Shown: in pieces, positions 53,162 through 62,272 of the stretch | How positions within the stretch are numbered: position 1 is the first letter of the stretch | Layout: each line of letters starts with the position of its first letter | NCBI RefSeq assembly: GCF_030127105.1 | Contig: NZ_CP126161.1 | Location: 682,001 to 746,000 of the forward strand | Reading direction: 5' to 3' | Length of the DNA stretch: 64,000 nucleotides | Source of the DNA: Haloarcula pelagica | GTDB taxonomy: Archaea > Halobacteriota > Halobacteria > Halobacteriales > Haloarculaceae | Position numbers and translations under genes: made by a program | The notes under the pieces: model-generated | Databases searched by the model: none | Told to the model about the DNA's origin: nothing | Seen by the model: the letters and a program-made list of their open reading frames with translations, nothing else

Positions 53162-53773
53162 TCACCGGCGTGTCGCCAGAGCCGTCGCCGCGGCGAGGAC
53201 CAGACACAGCATGAAAAAGAGCACACCGGGTTCGATGACCTCGAACACCATCCAGCCGACAGAGCCGTCCGGGAACGCGACCGCGCCCTGTCCGGAGGGG
53301 CCGGCCGCACCGAGCGCGGTCCGGTTCCTGACGAGCAGTTCGGCACCCCACTGGACGAACAGGGCTGCGGCGGCGAGCAGGCCGATCCCGCCGACGAGTT
53401 CGGTCAGCGACTGGTCGGCCGTCTCGCGGGGCTGTCGGTTGCCGACGAAGACGAGCGGGTCGTTCGCCGGGCCGTACACCGTCATCTCGTTGCCCTTCTC
53501 GGAGTAGACCGTCTCGACGGGTTCGACCAGTCCCGTCGACTCCAGGTTCGAGAGGTGGTAGTCGATGTTCTGGATCGAGGTGTCGAGCCGATCGGCGATC
53601 TCCGAGGCGGTGCCGGGCTCCTCGAACAGCGCTCGGAACGTCGCCCGCCGCGTCTCCGAGCCCAGCGCGTCGAGGACCTCGTCGGCGTCACCGTCGGCCA
53701 TCTCGATCACACGCGGCGTCTCGGCCGTGGTCGTCGTCGAACGGTCTTGCAGACGTGAGATGAGTCCCGACAT
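53162..53773 (-). CDS. Membrane-tethered winged-helix regulator
   Basis: A 203-residue protein with an ArsR-like winged-helix domain (about 28-105: DEVLDALGSETRRATFRALFEEPGTASEIADRL, then IQNIDYHLSNLESTGLVE) and two transmembrane helices (about 122-145 and 172-198). One-component regulators fixed to the membrane could sense envelope state directly. It lies just downstream of the subtilase gene on the same strand (39 bases), so the two may form a unit. Confidence 0.82.
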   Translation of the reverse strand: MSGLISRLQDRSTTTTAETPRVIEMADGDADEVLDALGSETRRATFRALFEEPGTASEIADRLDTSIQNIDYHLSNLESTGLVEPVETVYSEKGNEMTVYGPANDPLVFVGNRQPRETADQSLTELVGGIGLLAAAALFVQWGAELLVRNRTALGAAGPSGQGAVAFPDGSVGWMVFEVIEPGVLFFMLCLVLAAATALATRR

Positions 53774-53812
53774 GTGACTGTGGCCGAACCTTCAGGGCAG
53801 AGCCACAAATCC

Positions 53813-55156
53813 CTATCCGTTACTCAAATCGTCGTTTGAATGGTTGTGAACGACCACTATAGCCCGCGCGGGCTGGATTCTCCCGGCGCCGGAGGCCCGG
53901 TCGGGGCCGGTGGCCCGAACGTCGTTTGCCGTCGAAGTCACTCCCCGTTCGACGCCCGCCGGCGTCAGCGATCGGTTGGCGTCAAGCATCAGCGCGACCG
54001 TCCCAGCGGTGTAGGCGGCCGCGGCCGACGTACCGGTGAACCCCTCCGGTTTGGTCGCGGCCGACTGGCCGTCGGGGGCGACGATGTCGACGGTGGTGGC
54101 ATCACCCCCGGTAGCCCGGGAGCTGTAGGACCTGACCCCGCCGGTCTGTGGGTCGTAGGCGCCGACGGAGAGGACGGCCGGCGCCGTCGCGGGCGCGGTG
54201 ATGCTTCCGGAGGAGTGAAACTGGAAGGTGTGGGTCGGCGATTCGAGGTCCAGCGTCGCGCCGGTCGCGTTGGCGGGCCCGGTGATCCGAACGTAGTACG
54301 TACCCGAGCGGAGGCCGGCGACGATCCGCTCGTTGGGGACGCTGTCGGCCAGGTACGGCTGCGAGCGAGCGACCAGTCGGTGCGCCGTCCCGTTGGTCCA
54401 GTAGAGTTCGGCGGTGTAGTCCTCACCGCGACGGGAACTGTCCCAGGAGAGCCACAGGCGCAGGCGTGACTGGTCAGTCGCCCGGAGGTAGTTCCGCGTG
54501 CCCCCGTTGAAGCTGTGGACGCCCCCGTTGACCGGCTGGTAAGTCCCGTTCCAGTGTGCGCTCGCGAGGTTTCCGGTCGGCGCGACGAAGACGATACCCC
54601 GCTCGGTCGCCGCCCGCGCCACGTCGGCGACGTGGGACTCCCCGTCGTCGGGCTTCCCGTAGAACGACATCGGCGCGACGATGACATCGACATTTTCCGC
54701 GACGAGCCACTCGACCGCCGCCTCGTAGCTCGTCGCGGTGTCGACGCTGGCGAGGTAGAGGTCGCTATCCGGGGCGCTGCGCGCGACCAGCGACGCCGCC
54801 GCGGTCCCGTGGCTGTTCCGGCCGCCGTTCTCGACGCCGTCACCGGGCGAGAACGAGCGTGCGGCAACGACGTGGCCGTCCAGCCCGGGGTGGTCCGGAT
54901 CGAAGCCGGTCACGTCGACGACACCGACGCTGACGCCCTCGCCGGTGATGCCGGCCGTGTGCATCCGATCGATGTCCGAGCCCCGGGTCGGCGACCGGGG
55001 TGTGGTGTCGGGCGGTGGCGGCTCGTCGGTGACAGAGGGGTCGGCGACCGAGGTGCCGGCGACGAGGGTCCCGCCGGCGGTCGCGAGGACACCGATCGTC
55101 CCCACGAGGAGGGCAACGACGGCAGTGAGCGCGAGGAGGGTCGTTCGTGACGACAC
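53813..55156 (-). CDS. Subtilisin-like serine protease (S8 family)
   Basis: A 447-residue exported subtilase. An N-terminal signal or anchor helix (about 6-30) is followed by a short linker rather than a full propeptide. The triad is visible: Asp in VGVVDVTGFD (about 81), His in NSHGTAAASLV (about 114) and Ser in GFTGTSAAAAYTAGTVALML (about 380). A P-domain-like beta insert (about 210-310, YYVRITGPAN) separates His and Ser. It would degrade proteins outside the cell or at the membrane. It lies upstream of the winged-helix gene. Confidence 0.92.
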   Translation of the reverse strand: MSSRTTLLALTAVVALLVGTIGVLATAGGTLVAGTSVADPSVTDEPPPPDTTPRSPTRGSDIDRMHTAGITGEGVSVGVVDVTGFDPDHPGLDGHVVAARSFSPGDGVENGGRNSHGTAAASLVARSAPDSDLYLASVDTATSYEAAVEWLVAENVDVIVAPMSFYGKPDDGESHVADVARAATERGIVFVAPTGNLASAHWNGTYQPVNGGVHSFNGGTRNYLRATDQSRLRLWLSWDSSRRGEDYTAELYWTNGTAHRLVARSQPYLADSVPNERIVAGLRSGTYYVRITGPANATGATLDLESPTHTFQFHSSGSITAPATAPAVLSVGAYDPQTGGVRSYSSRATGGDATTVDIVAPDGQSAATKPEGFTGTSAAAAYTAGTVALMLDANRSLTPAGVERGVTSTANDVRATGPDRASGAGRIQPARAIVVVHNHSNDDLSNG

Positions 55157-55377
55157 GGGTCTGTGTTACCCGTAGACTGCCAAAATCCTGCTGGGTTCGG
55201 AACGGCGGTGGGGGTCGTGGAACGGTGACAGGGGCGCCCGTCGGGGGACGGTTGGCGACCGAAGCCGGTCGGAGACGCCTCGGGGGGGGTCAGCGGGGGG
55301 TGCACGCAGGCAGCGGGGTGGGTAGGGGAGCGGCGTCGGGACCGGCCGACGGGCAGTTAGACGGACGACCGGTAGGG

Positions 55378-55384
55378 AAAAAAA
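55378..55384 (-). terminator. T7 terminator of the MacB-like ABC operon
   Basis: Seven T residues on the minus strand, 37 bases after the permease stop. The rest of the 264-base gap (55157-55420) is G-rich and shows no gene; it also holds the left copy of a 23-base repeat. Confidence 0.5.
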
Positions 55385-55392
55385 CACCCGCC

Positions 55393-55415
55393 GCAGCGTT
55401 TCACGGCCAGAGACA
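55393..55415. repeat. Left copy of a 23-base imperfect direct repeat flanking the ABC operon
   Basis: GCAGCGTTTCACGGCCAGAG plus ACA; 20 of 23 bases match 58506-58528. The pair lies just outside the ABC permease end and the CARDB-gene start. Confidence 0.4.
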
Positions 55416-55420
55416 GTGGG

Positions 55421-56557
55421 TCAGTCCCGCAGCGCCTCGACCGGACGGGCGTTGGCGGCCTTCCAGGCGGGGTAGAGCCCACTGAGGAAGCTCGACGCCG
55501 TCCCGAAGACGAACCCGACGACGGTGTAGCGGAGCGCCTCTGCGGTGAACGCGAGCGGGTCCGACAGCAGTTGAGCGTTGATCGCCATGCCCAGCAGGAC
55601 GCTGAGGCCGACCCCCAGGACCGCGCCGACGACACCCAGCAGCATCGCCTCGTTGAGCATCAGGCGCAACACGTCCAGGCGGTGGTAGCCGACCGCCCGG
55701 AGGACACCGATCTCACCCCGACGCTCGATGGTCGACATCAACATCACGTTGAGGATACTGACCGCGGCCACGAGCATCGAGACGCCCCCGACGCCCAGCA
55801 GGAACGTGTCGATCTGTGCCATCTGCTGATTGAACCGTTCGATGGCCTGCTCTGCGTCCTGGACGGCGTAGAGCTCCTTACGGCCGTTGAGCTCCGCGTC
55901 GAGGGAATCGGCGGTCCGGAAGGCCGCCTCGGGGGAGTCCTCCCGGATGATCGCGGACTGGTAGCCGTCGGTCTCGACCTGGGACTGGGGGAGCACGACG
56001 GCGCTGTCGGTCCGGACGAGCGACGAGCGGCTGGTGGATTCAAGCACGGCGACGACGCGGTAGGTCTCCCCGTCGACCGTGACGCTGTCGCCGACACCGA
56101 CATCCAGCGTCTCCGCGAGGTCGGGGCCGACGGCCGCGCCGGACCGCCACGTCTCCGGGACGCGACCGTCTTCGGCCGCGACGAACGCCCCGGGATCAGA
56201 GAGGCCGTACACCGTGGCCTGCTCGGTCGCTCTGAGCCCGGTCACCCCCGTCGACTGCTGTTTGATCGTGTAGACCGGACTGTCCGTCGACCGCTCGATC
56301 ATCGCCACGTGGTCCCTGGAGAACTCCTCGAACTCGGCGTCCTCGCCGGGCGTGAGCCAGACGCTGCGGGTTATGTCGTCGACGCGGTTCAGCGTCGACT
56401 GCTCGAAGGCGGCCCCGAACATCCCCAGCGAGGCGATGGCGACGACCCCGATGGTGATTCCAGCCATCGCCAGCGCCGTCCGGGCGCGCGCCCTGGTGAG
56501 GTTCTCCCAGGCGTAGGCGACAAGCGGCAGGCGCCGCGAGAGGACCGACTCCATCAT
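55421..56557 (-). CDS. MacB/FtsX-type ABC permease
   Basis: A 378-residue permease. The N-terminal AWENLTRARARTALAMAGITIGVVAIAS is the family start, followed by the first helix, a large extracellular MacB-type domain (about 55-240) and three C-terminal helices (LLGVGGVSMLVAAVSILNVM; AMLLGVVGAVLGVGLSVL; a last one ending PAWKAANARPVEALRD). The ATG overlaps the stop of the ATP-binding gene. MacB-like systems act mechanically on periplasmic or surface partners; the CARDB-type gene at the head of the operon is a candidate partner. Confidence 0.92.
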   Translation of the reverse strand: MMESVLSRRLPLVAYAWENLTRARARTALAMAGITIGVVAIASLGMFGAAFEQSTLNRVDDITRSVWLTPGEDAEFEEFSRDHVAMIERSTDSPVYTIKQQSTGVTGLRATEQATVYGLSDPGAFVAAEDGRVPETWRSGAAVGPDLAETLDVGVGDSVTVDGETYRVVAVLESTSRSSLVRTDSAVVLPQSQVETDGYQSAIIREDSPEAAFRTADSLDAELNGRKELYAVQDAEQAIERFNQQMAQIDTFLLGVGGVSMLVAAVSILNVMLMSTIERRGEIGVLRAVGYHRLDVLRLMLNEAMLLGVVGAVLGVGLSVLLGMAINAQLLSDPLAFTAEALRYTVVGFVFGTASSFLSGLYPAWKAANARPVEALRD

Positions 56558-57219
56558 GTGTCGAGGCTCCCGTCGACCAGCGTGACGGTCCGGTCGGCGT
56601 ACTCGGTCACCTGTTCGTCGTGGGTGACGGTGACGATGGCGACATCCTCGGCTGCGACCCGGCCGAACACGTCCAGAACCTGTGCGCCGGTGTCCTGATC
56701 GAGGTTCCCGGTCGGCTCGTCGGCCAGCAGGATGTCGGGGTCGTTGATCAGCGAGCGCGCGACTGCGACCCGCTGTTTCTGGCCCCCGGAGAGTTCGTCG
56801 GGGTAGTGCTCCAGTCGGTCGCCCATCCCGACCCGCTCTAGCAACCCCTCGGCGCGGTCGAGTAACCGTGATCGGTTCCCACGGATCAGCGCCGGCACCG
56901 TGACGTTCTCCCGGGCGGTCAGCGTCGGCACCAGGTAGAACGACTGGAAGACGAACCCGACCGTCTCCCGGCGGAGGTCCGTCCGTTCGCGGATCGACAG
57001 CTCCGAGACCGGTTCGTCCTCGACGGTCACCGAGCCGTCGGTCGGTTCGTCGAGCAGTCCCAACAGGTTCAACAGCGTCGACTTGCCGCTACCGCTGGGG
57101 CCGACGATGGCGACGAACTCGCCGGGATCGACCGCGAGGTCGACGCCGTCGAGCGCTCGCAGCGTCTTGTCCCCGGAGTCGTACTCCTTGACCGCGTCGG
57201 TCGTGCTGATGACGGCCAT
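56554..57219 (-). CDS. MacB/LolD-type ABC ATP-binding protein
   Basis: A 221-residue ATPase with all motifs: Walker [10 protein letters not shown] (about 40-48), Q-loop [18 protein letters not shown], signature [15 protein letters not shown] and Walker [16 protein letters not shown] 57219 is used; a GTG at 57228 overlapping the upstream stop (GTGA) is possible. Middle gene of a three-gene operon. Confidence 0.94.
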   Translation of the reverse strand: MAVISTTDAVKEYDSGDKTLRALDGVDLAVDPGEFVAIVGPSGSGKSTLLNLLGLLDEPTDGSVTVEDEPVSELSIRERTDLRRETVGFVFQSFYLVPTLTARENVTVPALIRGNRSRLLDRAEGLLERVGMGDRLEHYPDELSGGQKQRVAVARSLINDPDILLADEPTGNLDQDTGAQVLDVFGRVAAEDVAIVTVTHDEQVTEYADRTVTLVDGSLDT

Positions 57220-57224
57220 CGTCG

Positions 57225-58400
57225 TCACCCCCGGAGCCGCCGCCAGCCGACGACGCCGAACAGGACGACCACGAGCGCTCCGCCGGCAGCGAGCGGCGGG
57301 ACTGGGAGCGCGGACTGTCTGGTGCTGGGCTGCTCGGTGTCGGTCTCGTTGGGCGTGAACGTCACCGTCGTGGTGCTTGTCACGCGAGTGTCGTCGACGA
57401 CGTAGCTCACGTTCAGCGGGACCGTGACGGTTCCGTTCGCCGTCGTCGTCGCGTGGACCTCGAACGACGAGAAGTCGCTTGCAGGCACCTCGCCGACGAA
57501 AAAGCGAGACTGGGACTGTGCCGGGTCGACGGCGCCGGAGTCGCCGACCGAGACCATCGCGCCGGTGGCGTTGCCACCGCCGAGGTTGCTCGCGCTCCCG
57601 CGGACGGTGAGATGGCCGTCGGCCTCGGTGACCCGGACGCCGGTCAGCGTGAGGTTCGCGGGGTTCTCGACGGGATCGACCGTCGTCGAGAGCGAGCGCG
57701 TGACGGTGCGGTACTGGCCGCTCTCGGTGATGTACGTGAGGTTCGCCTCGAACGTCTGTCGGCCGGGGTCGGCGTCACTGGCAGGGAACGTCATCGTCGT
57801 CTCGTTGCCCGCGCTGACCGACGAGCGGACCCGGCGGTCCTCGTCGAGTGTCAGCGAGGAGTTCTGTCCCGACAGTTCGACCGAGACGCCCCGGATCTCC
57901 TCGGAGAGCCCGTTCGAGAGAGACAGCGAGACATCGGTCCGGCCGTCCGGCCCGACGGGACTGGTCGACAGCGACAGCGCCGGGTGGGGCTGGACTGCGG
58001 TGACGCTGACGTTCCGGGTGAACGTGTAGGTGTCACCGTGGAGGGTATCGACGAAGATGTGGACGACACCCTGCCGTGTCCCGGTCTCGTCGACCGGCAT
58101 CGTCAGTTCGTAGCTCACCGACTCGCCGCCGCTGAGGGTCTCGGTGGGTTTGACCCGGTCGTGCATCGTACTGTCCGGGTCGGTGGTGTTGTGCAGCGCG
58201 ACCCAGCCGACGTTGTACGACTGGTCGTCGGTCGGGTTCGTCAGGTTCACCCTGACGGTCACGTCCTGATCGGGGGTCGGTCGGTCCGGCGTGGTCGTCG
58301 TCGCGACGGAGATCACACCGCCTTGCTGGCCGGAGACGGCGACCGGGACGGAGAGTGAGGCGGCGACGACCAGCGTCGCCAGCACCAGGGCGCGTCTCAT
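57225..58400 (-). CDS. CARDB-type membrane-anchored surface protein of the ABC operon
   Basis: A 391-residue exported protein: signal peptide (VLATLVVAASLSVPVAVSG), about three Ig-like CARDB repeats (residues about 30-345, with VRVNLTNPTDDQ, DVSLSLSNGLSEE and LTVRGSASNLGGG) and a C-terminal helix (PPLAAGGALVVVLFGVVGW) ending in basic residues. It is the first gene of the operon and its stop overlaps the ATP-binding gene. The same arrangement, in other order, occurs at 24-27.8 kb. A role as extracellular partner or sensor of the transporter is inferred. Confidence 0.85.
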   Translation of the reverse strand: MRRALVLATLVVAASLSVPVAVSGQQGGVISVATTTTPDRPTPDQDVTVRVNLTNPTDDQSYNVGWVALHNTTDPDSTMHDRVKPTETLSGGESVSYELTMPVDETGTRQGVVHIFVDTLHGDTYTFTRNVSVTAVQPHPALSLSTSPVGPDGRTDVSLSLSNGLSEEIRGVSVELSGQNSSLTLDEDRRVRSSVSAGNETTMTFPASDADPGRQTFEANLTYITESGQYRTVTRSLSTTVDPVENPANLTLTGVRVTEADGHLTVRGSASNLGGGNATGAMVSVGDSGAVDPAQSQSRFFVGEVPASDFSSFEVHATTTANGTVTVPLNVSYVVDDTRVTSTTTVTFTPNETDTEQPSTRQSALPVPPLAAGGALVVVLFGVVGWRRLRG

Positions 58401-58505
58401 CGCCGACCCCCGGGTTCGGTCGGTGATCGAACGAGCGGTTCGGGCGAAAGTGCGACAGTGCTCATGACAGGTGGACCGACACACCAAGTCACAAAAGGTC
58501 CCGAA

Positions 58506-58528
58506 GCAGTGTTTCAGAGCCAGAGACA
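58506..58528. repeat. Right copy of a 23-base imperfect direct repeat flanking the ABC operon
   Basis: GCAGTGTTTCAGAGCCAGAG plus ACA; differs from 55393-55415 at three positions. It lies in the 174-base gap between the CARDB gene and thrB, which otherwise shows no gene. Confidence 0.4.
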
Positions 58529-58574
58529 CACGATCGGGGGTTTCACACACCGGTCCGGAACCGGTCGTAACTGC

Positions 58575-59450
58575 TCAGAAGACGCGCGCGCCGGCGCCGA
58601 TACGGGTCTGGTAGGCCCGGGCGTCGACGCCGCGCTCGCCGAAGGCGTCGAGCATGGCGCTGGCGATAGCCCTCTGAGCGGGTTCCTCGCAGGCGGCGAT
58701 CACCGTCGGCCCGGCCCCGGAGATCGTCACGCCGGTGGCACCGGCATCGAGCGCCGCCTCGCGGACCCGCTCGTAGCCGTCGATGAGTTCCGCGCGGGCC
58801 GGCGTGACGACGGTGTCGTGCATGCCGCGGCCGACCAGGTGGGGGTCGTCGCGGTGCATCCCCGTCGTCAGCGTGGCCGCGTTCCCGACGGTCTCGACGA
58901 GCTGGTCGACGCGGGCGTGTTCCGGGACGACCCGGCGGGCGTCCCGCGTCGAGACGACGATATCGGGGAGACAGGCCACGAGCGGGATGTCGGCGTCGAT
59001 CTGGGTGACACCGGACTCCGTGGCGATCGTGAACCCGCCCATGATCGACGGCGCGACGTTGTCGTCGTGGGCGTCGCCGGAGACGACCGCCTCGCCTTTG
59101 GCGGCGATGGGGACGAGTTCCTCGCGGGAGTACCCCCGATCGTACAGTTCGTTGAGGCCGACGGCCGCGGCGGCGGCGCTCGCCGCCGAGGAGCCCAGCC
59201 CCGAGGCGGGTCTGACGCCCTTGTCGATCTGGATGTGGGCCGGCGCGTCCAGCGCCTCGGCGACGGCACCGACCGTGTTCTTCTCCGGGTCCTCGGGGAT
59301 GAACTGGCTCCCGGCGCCGGTCACCTCGATGGTAGTCCGGTCTGCCCGGGACAGCCGGACCACGTCCGCCGGGCGTTCGAGGGCGGCTCCGAACACGTCG
59401 AAGCCGCTCCCGAGGTTCGCACTGGTCGCAGGTGCCCGGACGGTGAGCAT
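58575..59450 (-). CDS. thrB: Homoserine kinase
   Basis: A 291-residue GHMP kinase making O-phosphohomoserine for threonine synthesis. N-terminal VRAPATSANLGSGFDVFG, the ATP loop PASGLGSSAASAAAAAVGLNEL (about 82-103) and the C-terminal TGVTISGAGPTVIA are complete and typical. It is a single gene, divergent from the FAD enzyme at 59548, with an ATG at 59450. Confidence 0.96.
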   Translation of the reverse strand: MLTVRAPATSANLGSGFDVFGAALERPADVVRLSRADRTTIEVTGAGSQFIPEDPEKNTVGAVAEALDAPAHIQIDKGVRPASGLGSSAASAAAAAVGLNELYDRGYSREELVPIAAKGEAVVSGDAHDDNVAPSIMGGFTIATESGVTQIDADIPLVACLPDIVVSTRDARRVVPEHARVDQLVETVGNAATLTTGMHRDDPHLVGRGMHDTVVTPARAELIDGYERVREAALDAGATGVTISGAGPTVIAACEEPAQRAIASAMLDAFGERGVDARAYQTRIGAGARVF

Positions 59451-59547
59451 GCCTGCGAATTTCAGCAGTGTGGTGAAAAAGGTAGCGAACCCACGCAGTG
59501 ACGGTCGAAACGCAAACTAAATCCCACGACGGCTGATACGCCGGAGT

Positions 59548-60897
59548 ATGATCGGCGTCGTCGGCGGCGGAATCGCCGGACTCTCGGCGGCCTACAGACT
59601 CGAACAGCGCGGGCACGAGGTCCGCGTCTTCGAAGCGAGCGAGGACCTGGGCGGGCTTGCAGCCGTGTACGAGACCGCCGGAGACCCCATCGAGAAGTTC
59701 TATCACCACCTCTCGAAGTCCGAGGAGACCATCGTCGAGTTGGCCGAGGAACTGGGGCTGGGCGGCGACGTGGAGTGGCACGTCGGCGAGAACGGCTACT
59801 ACGTCGACGGCATCGTCCATCCGATGGACACCCCCTGGGAGATCCTCGCGTACCCTCACTTCAGCCTGTACGATACGTTCCGGCTCGGCCTGTTGACGCT
59901 CGACATCGACATCCGCGGTGGGGTTCCGAAGTTCGACACGTACGAGCGCCTCGAAGACTTCGAGGACGTACCGATCGAGGAGTTCGTCGTCGAACACACC
60001 ACACAGAGCGTGTACGACAACTTCTTCGAGCCGCTGCTTGACGCCAAGTTCGGCGCCCGCAAAGACGACGTGAGCGCCGCCTGGCTGCTGGGCCGGATCA
60101 AGTTCCGCGGCGAGCGCGACATCCTTCGCGGGGAGATCCTGGGCTACCTCGACGGCGGGTTCGGCCGGCTACTGGACGCCCTGGTCGAGGCGGTCGGGCG
60201 GAAAAACATCCAAACGGGCACGCGCGTGACCGACATCGACACCGCCGGGGGGACCGTCTCCGCCCTGACCGCCACCGACGGGACCGACGAGACCGTCCAC
60301 GAGGTCGACGGCGTCGTCGTCGCGGCGATGCCCAACGTCTTAGAGGAGTTGACCGGCTACACCTGCGGGATCGACTTCCAGGGGACGGTCTGCTCGGTCG
60401 TCAGCATGGACGAACCCCTGCTGGAGACGTACTGGCTGAACATCGCCGACGAGGCGCCCTTCGGCGCGCTGATCGAACACACGAACTTCGTCTCGGCCGA
60501 TCGCTACGGCGGCGAACACCTCCTCTATGTCGCCCGCTACGTCCAGTCCCCCGAGGAGGACATCTGGCAGCAGGACGACGACGGCGTCCGGGAGACCTGG
60601 CTCGCCGGCATCGAGGACCTGTTCCCGGCGTTCGACCGCGAGGCGGTCAACTGGGTCCGGACCGCGCGCAACCCGCGGACTGCACCGGTGTACGAACGAG
60701 GGTACCTGGACATGGTGATCCCCTACGACCTGGGTGAGGCGGTGGCCGACGGACTCTACTACGCGGGGATGGCCTCCCGCGCCCAGTATCCCGAGCGGTC
60801 GCTCAACGGCGGGATCGTCGCCGGCTACGAGTGCGCCGACCGGATCGCCGAGCGGGCGGGCGAGCCCGTCGGCGCGCAGGCGACGCGGACCGACTGA
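59548..60897 (+). CDS. FAD-dependent oxidoreductase (amine-oxidase/desaturase-like)
   Basis: A 449-residue flavoprotein. The N-terminus IGVVGGGIAGLSAAYRLEQRGHEVRVFEAS is a complete FAD-binding Rossmann motif, with GGLA next. The C-terminal segment GLYYAGMASRAQYPERSLNGGIVAGYECADRI matches the second FAD-contact motif of this group. Internal features (KFYHHLSKSEETI, DVSAAWLLGRIKFRGER) are shared with proteins annotated as protoporphyrinogen oxidase-like or glycosyltransferase-linked oxidoreductases. Substrate not visible. A CTTTTT run follows the stop. Confidence 0.88.
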   Translation: MIGVVGGGIAGLSAAYRLEQRGHEVRVFEASEDLGGLAAVYETAGDPIEKFYHHLSKSEETIVELAEELGLGGDVEWHVGENGYYVDGIVHPMDTPWEILAYPHFSLYDTFRLGLLTLDIDIRGGVPKFDTYERLEDFEDVPIEEFVVEHTTQSVYDNFFEPLLDAKFGARKDDVSAAWLLGRIKFRGERDILRGEILGYLDGGFGRLLDALVEAVGRKNIQTGTRVTDIDTAGGTVSALTATDGTDETVHEVDGVVVAAMPNVLEELTGYTCGIDFQGTVCSVVSMDEPLLETYWLNIADEAPFGALIEHTNFVSADRYGGEHLLYVARYVQSPEEDIWQQDDDGVRETWLAGIEDLFPAFDREAVNWVRTARNPRTAPVYERGYLDMVIPYDLGEAVADGLYYAGMASRAQYPERSLNGGIVAGYECADRIAERAGEPVGAQATRTD

Positions 60898-60940
60898 GCC
60901 GGAGCGGGCTTTTTCTCGCTGGCGACCGTCACACCGTTCG

Positions 60941-61540
60941 ATGCGACGGCGACAGGTGCTCGCGGGCCTGGCGGGGCTGCTGGCGGGGTGTGGAGGACTC
61001 GGCCGCGACATTTCGAGCGACGCCAGCGGCGTCACCCCGGCCCCGGTCCCGGCCGTCGACGGTGACACTGGCGAGCGGCGACGGTGGTTCAGGGGCCAGC
61101 CCTGCCCGCGGTTCGACGAGGGCACCGACCAGACGGTCTGTTCGCAGACGGACAGCACGAGCGACACGCTGACCTTCCGGCCGGACCGGCCGGTCGTCCG
61201 CGCGAGCGACGGCACACCGGTCGAGCCGCTCCGGATCACGCTCGTCTGGCGTGCCCGGCGGCCGCTGACGGTGCTGGCGAGCGACTGGTACCACGTTCGC
61301 CGGACGGAAGACGGCTGGACACGCGTCGCGGCCGGTACCGGGGACACTCCGGCGACGGAGCTCGACGGGACCGGCCGCCTGCACTGGGTCGTCGGCGACA
61401 GCGCGCCTCGGCGAAACGACGGTGAGCCCGTGACGACGACGCTCACCCCCGGCCGACACGCCCTGGTCGTCCAGACGGTGAGCAGCGACCTGCCGCTGCA
61501 CACGGAGTGTGTCGCCCTGTTCGACGTGGTGTCGGCGTGA
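60941..61540 (+). CDS. Secreted lipoprotein, tandem paralogue A
   Basis: A 199-residue lipoprotein, lipobox LLAGC (Cys about 17), then the linker VTPAPVPAVDGD and a beta-rich domain with two Cys (PCPRF, TVCSQ) that could form a disulphide. The Trp-rich block DWYHVRRTEDGWTRV is shared with the next gene. The ATG at 60941 follows GGCTTTTTCTC, which may serve both as a terminator for the upstream gene and as a promoter. No known family. Confidence 0.75.
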   Translation: MRRRQVLAGLAGLLAGCGGLGRDISSDASGVTPAPVPAVDGDTGERRRWFRGQPCPRFDEGTDQTVCSQTDSTSDTLTFRPDRPVVRASDGTPVEPLRITLVWRARRPLTVLASDWYHVRRTEDGWTRVAAGTGDTPATELDGTGRLHWVVGDSAPRRNDGEPVTTTLTPGRHALVVQTVSSDLPLHTECVALFDVVSA

Positions 61541-61648
61541 CGAACCGGGCGTGGAATGACCCGCGAGCGCCGCCGTGGCCCGGCGACGGAGAACCGGCCA
61601 GCGACGGAGCGGCGTCAGACGCTTCCGGGCGGAGCGCGTAGCCGGTGT

Positions 61649-62266
61649 ATGCGCCGTCGGGAGCTCCTCGCTGCGCTGGGCTGTGTGTCCGGCGCCGTCG
61701 CCGGGTGTGCCGGCAGCGGTGGGCGTGAACAAGTCACACCGGCTCCGGTGCCGACGGTCACGGCGACCGCCGACCGGTCACAGGGGGACGACACCGTCGG
61801 CCCGTGTCCGGCGCTGCCACGCGACGCCGAGCGGTACGTCTGTTCGAGCGTCGAGACCAGCGGCCGGCCGATACAGCTCACGGCCGGCAGCGACGTGTTC
61901 TTCGTCGACACCCTCAGCGAGGTCGGCAAGCGGATGGAGTTCGTCCTCAGTAACAGCTCGCTCGTCCCGTTCTCGACCGGCGGTGACTGGTGGACGCTCG
62001 CCCGGCGCGACCCGGACGGCTGGACCGTCGTCGACGAGGGCCAGCGACAGGAACGGGCCAGCGTCGGCCCGAGCGACGCCTTCGTCTGGACGCTGGGGCT
62101 GAACGGCTCGGTCGAGTCGGAGCCGGGACATCACGACGTAGTCGTCGACACCAGGAACGGGCGCCACGCCTTCGCCGTCACCGGCGACCACCGCGACGGC
62201 ACTCGGCTTGCCGTGATCGCGCTCTTTGACCTCCGCAAGCGGTGGACCGACACACGCAAGGAGTGA
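61649..62266 (+). CDS. Secreted lipoprotein, tandem paralogue B
   Basis: A 205-residue lipoprotein, lipobox AVAGC (Cys about 20), with the same linker VTPAPVPTV, two Cys (PCPAL, YVCSS) and GGDWWTLARRDPDGWTVVDEGQ aligning with the previous protein. The tail EPGHHDVVVDTRNGRHAFAV matches LTPGRHALVVQT of paralogue A. It lies 108 bases downstream in the same direction, so a tandem duplication that has diverged is likely. Function unknown. Confidence 0.75.
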   Translation: MRRRELLAALGCVSGAVAGCAGSGGREQVTPAPVPTVTATADRSQGDDTVGPCPALPRDAERYVCSSVETSGRPIQLTAGSDVFFVDTLSEVGKRMEFVLSNSSLVPFSTGGDWWTLARRDPDGWTVVDEGQRQERASVGPSDAFVWTLGLNGSVESEPGHHDVVVDTRNGRHAFAVTGDHRDGTRLAVIALFDLRKRWTDTRKE

Positions 62267-62272
62267 GCGGGG

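Noticed and set aside
55157-55420. Short open frames in the G-rich gap after the subtilase gene.
   Set aside because: Composition is unlike coding DNA of the neighbours, with G-runs and no promoter or start context.
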